NCBI RefSeq assembly: GCF_000143415.4
Contig: NW_003314352.1
Location: 384,402-448,401, forward strand
Direction: 5' to 3'
DNA: 64,000 nucleotides
DNA from: Selaginella moellendorffii
Lineage: Eukaryota; Streptophyta; Lycopodiopsida; Selaginellales; Selaginellaceae
Below, one piece after another: positions 57,366-64,000 of this stretch. The notes beneath the pieces were generated by a model. It worked only from the letters and a program-made list of their open reading frames with translations, had not been told where the DNA came from and did not search any database. Position numbers and translations under genes: made by a program. How positions within the stretch are numbered: the stretch's first letter is position 1; the number at the start of each line of letters is the position of its first letter.

Positions 57366-58060
57366 CACCAAAGTTCCTCCATGCAGTCCGGCCAGCAGTC
57401 AAGCAAAAGCAAGCAGCATTCTTTTCCAAAGATGTGTTTGAATCGTTGTTAGCATTCTAGGCTCATACTTTTCAGTGATCCAAATGGATCGATCATGTTA
57501 ACTCTCACTTGGTTCCTCCAAGTTTACAAAGATCCAAACAAGCACAAACTTGGAGGAAAAAAACTTGAAATTCCTCGAAGAAAAAAGATAAAGAAAAAAA
57601 ACCAAAGAGAATCATTTGAGCACTGGCTGGCTGCGTTGCAGGATCTCATCCCTTTGTCACCAGTTTTAATTTCTTACCGCAAATATGCAAATGTCTCGCT
57701 GTTGTTGGGTAGCCCGGTTGGGAAAGTTGGCATTTTGCTTGTGAGCTTCCAAAGGCTTGTCATTTTATTGCTAATAAATTTGCCAAAGCTGGGGTTATGG
57801 CTAGTAAATGTGCCAAAAGCCAAACTCTTTTGTAAGCATCTCCTTCATTTTGCACAGAGCAACTACTTACCTGGAATAAGAGTTTTTAGGATTTTCCATT
57901 CCATCAGCGTGAGCAGCATGGCCTCGTAAAAACAATGCCAAAGCTCTGTTAAATCTGGCACTCACGCATTCGCTGCTTACTGGCCTGGATAATAAAAACT
58001 AGCTCGCATTAGATCTCTCCTCGTCCCATGACAGAAAGAAAGGAAAAAAAAAGTACCTTA
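57366..58060. other. Spacer, nothing recognised
   Basis: 3' flank of the MYB gene followed by mixed sequence with repeated short phrases (e.g. AAGCCAAACT, GTGCCAAA). No coding similarity. Confidence 0.4.
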
Positions 58061-58074
58061 ACTGTCTTGTAAGG

Positions 58075-58670
58075 ACTCGTCGTCACTGGTGGTGGTGGAA
58101 TCGCAAAGCCACTCCCAGATTTGAGGATCGGCTTGTATTGCATCTATCGCGCAGCTTCTGGAAGTAAAAAAAGAGGAGCTCGTCATGGTGACGATCACGA
58201 ATAAATCCTGGAAAACACTTACCATCCACTAAAGCTATTGATCGATTCAATTGCAGCTTCTGGAAGGAAAAAAAAAGGAGGAGCTCGTCATGGTGATGAT
58301 CTCAATAAATCCTGGAAAACACTTACCATCCACTGAAGCTATTGATCGATTCAATCGCAGCTTCTGGAAGTAAAAAGAAAGAGGAGCTCGTCAGGGTGAT
58401 AATCTCAAATGAATCCTGGAAAACGCTTACCATCCACTGAAGCTATTGATCGATTCAGATCGCAACTTATGGCAGTACAAAAAGGAGCTCGTCATGGTGA
58501 TGATCTCAAATAAGTCCTGGAAAACACTTACCATTCATCAAAATAATTGATAAATTCAATCGCAGCTTCTGGAAGTAAGAAGAAGACGGAGGAGCTCCCT
58601 TACCATCCATCGTAGCTTTGGTTTCACCAAGGACGTATGACGAGAGTGAAACTAAACTCTCGCAAAGCAT
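58075..58670 (-). repeat. Tandem array of micro-exon-like units, possible small gene
   Basis: Read on the minus strand, about four units of ~101-104 bp each hold a 37-nt segment encoding EAAIESINSFSG, bounded by a TTCCAG acceptor and a GGATG/GTAAGTG donor. One unit has lost the acceptor (CCAT for CCAG). An ATG-started exon (58670 down to about 58607, MLCESLVSLSSYVLGETKA) with a donor precedes them. A last exon at about 58170-58070 reads AIDAIQADPQIWEWLCDS and on to a stop. A complete frame needs one 37-nt unit plus the second AG of a CAGAAG acceptor. It may be a small gene with alternative micro-exons or just an expanded intron-exon relic. It resembles no family I know, apart from the WEWLCDSTT stretch shared with the aldo-keto reductase end. 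Confidence 0.55.
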
Positions 58671-58827
58671 GGCATTGAAAAAATAGCATGACAGACTGAA
58701 AACACGAGAGGGAAAAAAAGGCTTGTTTTTTTTTTTTTTTTCCTTCTTTTTCTGGGCTGCCTGGATCTCACAATATATACACCTTTCATTGTGACGGGAG
58801 GGAGAAAAATACTTAGCACCACCTCAG

Positions 58828-59977
58828 CTAGCTAAACATACCGTAGTCAGGGAAAGCAAAGTCAAGCTGCGGGGAGCAATGGTGATGCACCACATACCAC
58901 TGCTGGCCGTGGCGCTCGTAACAATTTGTAGACAAGAGAGGCTCCACAGACGCATTTACAAAAGCTTTGCTCGTCACCCAGGCCATGTCACCACTCACAC
59001 GGACTTTGACATCCTGGAGCTCGAAATCGTACCTTTGGCTCCAGTTGAACACCAAGCGCCAGTTCTCCATCACCGCATCAAACCTGGAACCATCAAAACG
59101 CACGAGTGAAAACCCAAGGTGAAAAGCAAAACAAGAAAAACACTAGCGAAAACGAGAAACCAAACGAAAGAAAAACTGGTTTTTTTTTTTTTTTTTTCCT
59201 TTGGCCTTTCTGTTTTTTTTCTCGAGAAACGCTGGGATACTGTACCCTGATATAAGCTCACCACCAGGATGGATACACTTCACGTAATCCGCGTGGAGCC
59301 AAATTTGCCCCATCCCTCGCAGGGACTTTGCCTTGAACTTGTTGTAGAAAGCCCGGTTGGCTTCCGCGACGGCCTTGGTTACGGCGTAGTAGGCCTTCCA
59401 GCCGTGCGGAGGGACGATGTTTTGCTGCTCGGGATTCCAATCCTGCCAAGGCCACACCAGAGAAACGCTATCAAAACTCTCGAGAGCAAAGCTTACAAGA
59501 GAAAACCTTGTGATAGAGGGACTTCCAGGCGCTCTCGTCGTTGGCGGCCTTCCTCATGGCCACATTGGTCATGGACATGCAGCACAAGCTCTTGAAATCC
59601 AGGTAGCTCAGGACGTGGTGAGTGATCTCGGGCACAAGCTGCTCCATCATGGACAACTCGGCCTTGGCGGTGATGTTCGCCGCCACCTTGGTGGCGGCGT
59701 CGCTGGGCTTGAGCGGCAATACGAATTTGGCGGAGCAGGGCATTTTCTTGGCGGAGGAGGAGGAGCAGCAAATCAGCGAGTGCCATCTGATCGCCAGGGC
59801 GCCGCATGCGCAGCCAAGGAGCAAGAGCAAGAGGCTGAGAGCGTGCCAAACCGCCTCCTCCATTTGTGAGTGGGAGGAGGAAGAAGAAGTAGGGCTGCTG
59901 CTGGACGAAGCGCGGATGACAAGGAGGAGGAAGAAGAAGGCTCTACCTCGGGCACGGAGAGACCGCAGTGGCGCCAT
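58828..59977 (-). CDS. SKIP8: SKIP8-like F-box protein with SnoaL/NTF2-like domain
   Basis: Substrate adaptor of an SCF ubiquitin ligase; SKIP8 binds SKP1-type proteins. Exons 59977-59507, 59442-59246, 59083-58828 give 307 residues. A start at the ATG at 59863 would give 269 and fits better with relatives that begin just before the hydrophobic segment (ALSLLLLLLGCACGALAI). The F-box follows (MEQLVPEITHHVLSYLDFKS, then SMTNVAMRKAANDESAWKSL). The C-terminal half is a SnoaL/NTF2-like domain: WKAYYAVTKAV, WLHADYVKCIHPGGELISG, FNWSQRYDFELQDVKVRVSG, DMAWVTSKAFVN, WYVVHHHCS. All junctions are in phase. The 3' end faces the micro-exon array. Confidence 0.88.
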
Positions 59978-60124
59978 TTCCCTTTTTGGCTCCCTCTTTG
60001 TCCTTGCTTACCCGTGGAGAAAGATTGAGCTGGTGCCGCTAGAGGAGAATCGGGAGCGGCAAGCCATCTTCTCTTTAGGGTTTGATGATCCAGGATTCGA
60101 ACCGATACACTCCTTTCTATTCTA

Positions 60125-61850
60125 GAAAAGATAGGTGCATTTTATACTGAAATTAAATAGTTTCTGCAATTTAATTTATTTTAAAAAACTTTATGTGATC
60201 TTCAATATCAAACACAAACTAATTTTAATTTATACCTTTAAATAACAAAATTAAAGTTTATTTAAATTTAAAGTTAATTTTAAATTTTTATTTTATGTAT
60301 TAAGATATAAGGTGAAAACTACAACTGATACAATGTTATCTATTGTGTTTTTTTCGAAAATAAAATTTACTACAACTATAGATATTTAAAATAACATTTA
60401 AAGTCCACTTTATGCAAATCAAAATTTAGAAAAAGTATTACTTTTTGTAACTAAAAATTAGTCATTAGTGTGGTAAGCACTAACTTTTTCCAACTAATTT
60501 TAAATATTTAGTTATTAATATTAATTTATGTGTACTTATTTGACTCCTGAACCAATTTCATTAGTTGATGGATTTGCAAGCAAAACAATTGGTGAGGATT
60601 GAAAAACTTCATAAAGTAAACATTCCCAAGAATTTATGTATTTTTATATATTTACTTTTTCCAAATATTTTTAACTATGAAGTATTGTATTTTAGAGCAT
60701 TAAACTTGTGAATATAAAGGTATATATTTTCTAGTTTATATTTTATATTCAACTATTTATACTTATCTTACTAGATATTGTAGAGAAAATTAATATTTCT
60801 ATCAAGTTAAATTCATTAGTTTAATATCAAATTTATAGTATTCTTAATTTGATAATGTTGTAAAAATAGAATGTCAAAAAATGAAATTAGTCTTAACAAA
60901 AAGTTAGTAGTACTTAAGAAGTTTTTGAAATATTCAAATTCTCTTAAAAATTTATATTACAAAAGTCTAAATAAAAATCAATGGATACTTCTTTACAATA
61001 AAACTCAAGTATAGATTTATAAAGTATGTTATTTATTTATTTTACTAAAATTATTAAGTATTTAGTTTTAGTATTCAGATTTGTGCCAATTTATCTCCTC
61101 ATTACTAAATATAAAACAACAAAAAAAAATACTCTTCTATTCAATCTTAATAATTAAAATTTGCATATAGTTGAGATTGTTTAAGTTCAAATACTACTAT
61201 TTGAAACTAATAAAGTCATTTGAACTTTTACTACTCAATAATAAACATAGTGAACTAATTTAGTATTAAATAATTTATATATGTTGTCACCCTGAATCTT
61301 ACTTAGGTAAAAAATATATGTACCTTCCAAAAAATGTTACAACCATTGTTAAAACTTTCTTCAAATTATAAGTTAATTTGCAACACTAAATGAGCCAAAA
61401 TTGTTTGCTAGTAAGATCATCCTCAATTAAGATATAACCCAGATCAACCTTTTTACATATCTCTTCTTAATTGTTTCTACCTATGAAATTTTTTACTGTT
61501 AGCACCATATCACTAATTTTCATTACTTTTCCTCTGTTTCATTCTTTTTCCTATTAAATATTTATTCTTGTACCTTTCTACCTCAGAATAACCAAACCCC
61601 AACAGCCATCCAAATTAAACATTTGCATAATTGATGAAGTTGTACTCTAGAAATTTGACACAAAAATATAATACTTTATGAGTTAAGATCTTATAAACAT
61701 CTTAGTTGTCAAACCCTCAAAGTAAATAGATTTGTAAAGTACAAAAAAACTGTGTGGTGCAAGTTTGCTCCAACAAGCTAAAACCTATCAAAGATAAAAT
61801 AGAATAAGAGATATTTATATAAAAATTTAAATTAAATGAGACTGAAATAT
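60125..61850. other. AT-rich spacer, nothing recognised
   Basis: About 1.7 kb of A/T-dominated sequence with no coding, RNA or LTR signal on either strand. Confidence 0.5.
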
Positions 61851-62171
61851 GAGATTGACTAAAAAGGCACCAAAAGCACCTCCCATTAAACACCATCCTA
61901 TTTTAATCTCTTTTCACCTAGTTGGCAATGATGTGGATGATTACATAGCATTTCTCTCTTTCCACTCTTATCTACATCTGTTTGTCCAACGACTATGGTC
62001 TTTCTCAGCTTTTGACCGGCACTTCTTTGACGTCTTGGAGTTTAGAAACATTTTTTTACCATTATTTGTTCTTTTGGAAGAGAAAAAGAATTTGAACAGT
62101 GAGACAATGGCATGGCTTGGCTATCTCCACCACATTTAATTCCTCTCCGTGATGACAAAACTGAGCAAGGA
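61851..62171. other. Non-coding stretch carrying one half of an inverted pair
   Basis: A ~35-bp segment at 61927-61961 (TGGATGATTACATAGCATTT in its middle) recurs inverted at 62690-62724. Frames here look like chance. Confidence 0.4.
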
Positions 62172-62387
62172 TCATCGCCTATCCACCTGTGAAGTTCTGG
62201 TAAGAGCGTGCTTGAAAACTTGCAAGGCATCCGTTGTAAAAATAAGACTAAGGATAATCCAAGAGGAGAAGACTATGTAGCAATAGTTACTAGCTCCATG
62301 TTGTGCAAAGATGAAGAGCATGCCCATATTCCATAATGCCAGAGCTAATAGTATCACTGAGCTCCACAAATTCATAGAAACCTCCAT
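62172..62387 (-). CDS. Hypothetical small hydrophobic protein
   Basis: A 71-residue frame from the ATG at 62387 with two apparent membrane segments (SVILLALALWNMGMLFIFA and YIVFSSWIILSLIFTTDAL) and a basic end. I recognise no family and see no introns or neighbours that help. It may be an exon of a longer gene, a transposon relic or chance. Confidence 0.25.
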   Translation of the reverse strand: MEVSMNLWSSVILLALALWNMGMLFIFAQHGASNYCYIVFSSWIILSLIFTTDALQVFKHALTRTSQVDRR

Positions 62388-62661
62388 ATGATCATTGTTG
62401 CTGCCCCTTGAGAGCAAAAAAAAGAGCGCTTCCAATCTAGCTGGTGCTGCTGCTACTGCTTGGGTTCACCAGCATTTCCATTCCAGAGAAGAACCTAAAA
62501 CCCCTTAGAGAAGAGGGTATCCCAACATCCACCAATCTAGAAAGCAAAAGGAGAGATACTTACACACTGGTTAGCATTGGACGCAAAGGAAAAGACTAGG
62601 AAAAGACCAAGAAAAGACCCTCCTATAAAAGAGGCTTTGGTCCAAGTTAAAGTGATTGGAA

Positions 62662-62664
<3 letters not shown>

Positions 62665-62697
<33 letters not shown>
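62665..62697. repeat. (AG)n microsatellite
   Basis: About sixteen uninterrupted AG dinucleotides. Confidence 0.97.
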
Positions 62698-62700
<3 letters not shown>

Positions 62701-62765
62701 GCTATGTAATCATGCCACATTATAATTTGATTATTAAAACATTTACAAAATTGTGTATCGATGAA

Positions 62766-63110
62766 TTGCTCGGAGCCCCGACATTGGAGAAGTAAGCCAC
62801 CCGTTGGCTTTCCTTCCAGATCTCGGGAGTCCCTCGCTGGGCATAAGTGGAGCCACGGCGAGGCAGCCATGAACAACAACACCAAGTTTGGCAGGTGGGA
62901 AGAGATTTGAGCATGTTCTCCCATCTTCGAGAAACGATGGCGATGCGACATCACGGTGTCGGGGTGGTCGGTGAAGAAATGCTGGTAGAGTGCTATGCAC
63001 GTGGGAAGATCACGGCCGTCCAGAAGGCCATCCTTGGAATCCAGCGAGTCGGAGACGGCATACATATCGACCACCACACTGTCCTGCCACGCTGGAGGCC
63101 GATCGGCCAA
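62766..63110 (-). other. Unassigned coding-like stretch beside a retroelement end
   Basis: GC-richer sequence with a long minus-strand frame (SVVVDMYAVSDSLDSKDGLL, DLPTCIALYQHFFTDHP). Another frame reads RRGSTYAQRGTPEIWKESQR across part of it. I do not recognise the family. Its position just beyond a putative LTR would suit a gag leader of a second element or a host exon cut by the insertion. Confidence 0.3.
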
Positions 63111-63143
63111 AAGCTCTAAACTTCCAGACTACAAAATAATCTC

Positions 63144-63536
63144 TGTTCAGGTGTTTGCTTGTTCTCACTCTCTCTGAAACGAACAAGAGAGAAAACCCTA
63201 GGCCAACCTCCCAACCCTTAAGGCATTACAGCCTTAAATCCCACATGCCATGGAATATTCTTAGAATATTCCTGTGGTTCGTGTCATTTTCCCCTCCCTC
63301 ATGACCCAGCCATATACGGCAGCCTCGAGAAGCTAAACAAGCCTCACATGAAGGGAGTCCAAGGCAATACGGCCATGGAGAAAAGATGTGCAAACGGCAA
63401 CACCAACATTGTGACAAATGGCCACGAAAGAAAGAAAGCAATACGGCTTTCTCACATGACAATACAGTCATGGAAACAAGAGAATGAGAATAGAACAAAT
63501 GGCTCAAATCATATATCAATACGGCTATAGAACTCA
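63144..63536 (-). repeat. Putative 3' LTR of a chromovirus
   Basis: On the minus strand the pol stop codon overlaps a purine tract (GAGGAAGGGGAGAAT) followed directly by TGAGTT, a typical polypurine tract/LTR junction. The far end is uncertain; CCTGAACA at 63144 is one candidate. The second LTR is outside the window, so this could not be checked by comparison. Confidence 0.5.
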
Positions 63537-64000
63537 ATTCTCCCCTTCCTCAGGAATGTCATCCAAGTCATAACCAAAACTCAGAAACACTCTCTTCACG
63601 TCATCCTCAGTTTCCCATGTAGCTTCGTCCATGGAATAACCATTCCACTGAACTAACAACTCCCTAGTTGTTTTCCGGCGTGTTTTCACCAATCTTTGAG
63701 CAAGAATATTGGCCGGACCAGCCTTCTCTGCATCAATCTCTAGAACCTGGATGATGGACTGATCCACGATATCACCAGAGTGCAAACACGCTTTAAGCTT
63801 GCTCATATGGAACGTTGGATGAATCTTCAAACTAACTGGCAAGTCCAAAGTGTATGCAAGATCCCCTACACGCTGTAAAATTGTCCAAGGTCCACAATAC
63901 CGTGGAGACAACTTAGCACTGCCACCTCCTTTTAGAGACCGTTGTGCATCTGATAGCTTAAGGAAAACCTTGTCACCAACTTTGTACTCTTGATGACGAC
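63534..64000 (-). mobile_element. C-terminal end of a Ty3/gypsy chromovirus pol (integrase tail plus chromodomain), truncated by window edge
   Basis: The frame is open from the window end to the stop at 63534. It reads EYKVGDKVFLKLSDAQRSLK, then a GPF/Y-type module (SPRYCGPWTILQRVGDLAYT, HPTFHMSKLK) and a chromodomain (ILAQRLVKTRRKTTRELLVQ, WNGYSMDEATWE). Chromodomains of such elements bind histone marks and steer insertion. No break is visible in the part present, so this element may be younger than the two Ty3/gypsy copies on the left, which lack a chromodomain. Confidence 0.88.

Overview
The window is nuclear DNA of a land plant. The best fit is a lycophyte of the Selaginella moellendorffii type. 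Plant-specific families are present: RBOH, GAMYB-like R2R3-MYB, HOTHEAD-like GMC oxidoreductase, SKIP8-like F-box, TT9/GFS9 and p23. Three large intronless PPR genes are built of about 31-residue repeats. Almost every intron I could place is only about 45-70 nt long. GC-rich gene islands alternate with very AT-rich spacers and decayed retroelements. The species call is inference; no organism marker was checked.

Layout. 1-3.75 kb: a badly decayed Ty3/gypsy copy. 4.9-5.5 kb: a PPR pseudogene derived from the PPR gene at 15.8-17.7 kb. 5.9-9.5 kb: an intact 15-exon RBOH NADPH oxidase (+). 11.0-12.7 kb: a HOTHEAD-like GMC oxidoreductase (-) with an assembly gap. 15.8-17.7 kb: PPR gene (-). 19.26-24.23 kb: a Ty3/gypsy element with two short LTRs and several stop codons. 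25.2-26.2 kb: RPA-interacting protein (+). 26.4-31.3 kb: ABCC transporter pseudogene (-). 31.5-33.7 kb: a broken copy of the PP2C-like/macro gene. 34.1-37.5 kb: TT9/CLEC16A-type gene (+, 21 exons). 37.9-41.0 kb: PRP2-type DEAH helicase (-). 41.0-43.3 kb: PPR (-). 43.4-44.4 kb: PP2C (-). 44.4-44.9 kb: broken pieces of the RPA-interacting gene. 45.0-47.2 kb: intact PP2C-like/macro gene (-, 12 exons). 47.4-47.8 kb: PP2C pseudogene. 48.4-49.6 kb: aldo-keto reductase (+). 50.1-51.8 kb: plant type II membrane protein (-). 51.9-53.9 kb: PPR (-). 54.05-54.86 kb: p23 (-), divergent from GAMYB-like MYB (+) at 55.1-57.4 kb. 58.1-58.7 kb: tandem micro-exon-like array. 58.8-60.0 kb: SKIP8-like F-box/SnoaL protein (-). 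60.1-61.8 kb: AT-rich. 62-64 kb: retroelement edge with a chromodomain integrase end (-).

Main observations. (1) The gene at 45.0-47.2 kb joins a PP2C-derived domain that has lost its metal-binding motifs (a probable pseudophosphatase) to a divergent macro domain through an acidic linker. Twelve exons splice in phase into 534 residues. (2) The window carries a nested duplication. RPA-interacting gene - ABCC pseudogene - macro gene copy at 25-34 kb is echoed by RPA-interacting fragments - intact macro gene at 44.4-47.2 kb, with a PP2C fragment and a duplicated ~75-bp promoter segment nearby. (3) A PPR stop codon and the helicase start codon on the same strand are only 17 bp apart. (4) p23 and the MYB gene share a 224-bp promoter with two perfect CCACGTGG boxes. 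The genes are otherwise ordinary independent eukaryotic units; there is no operon-like pathway.
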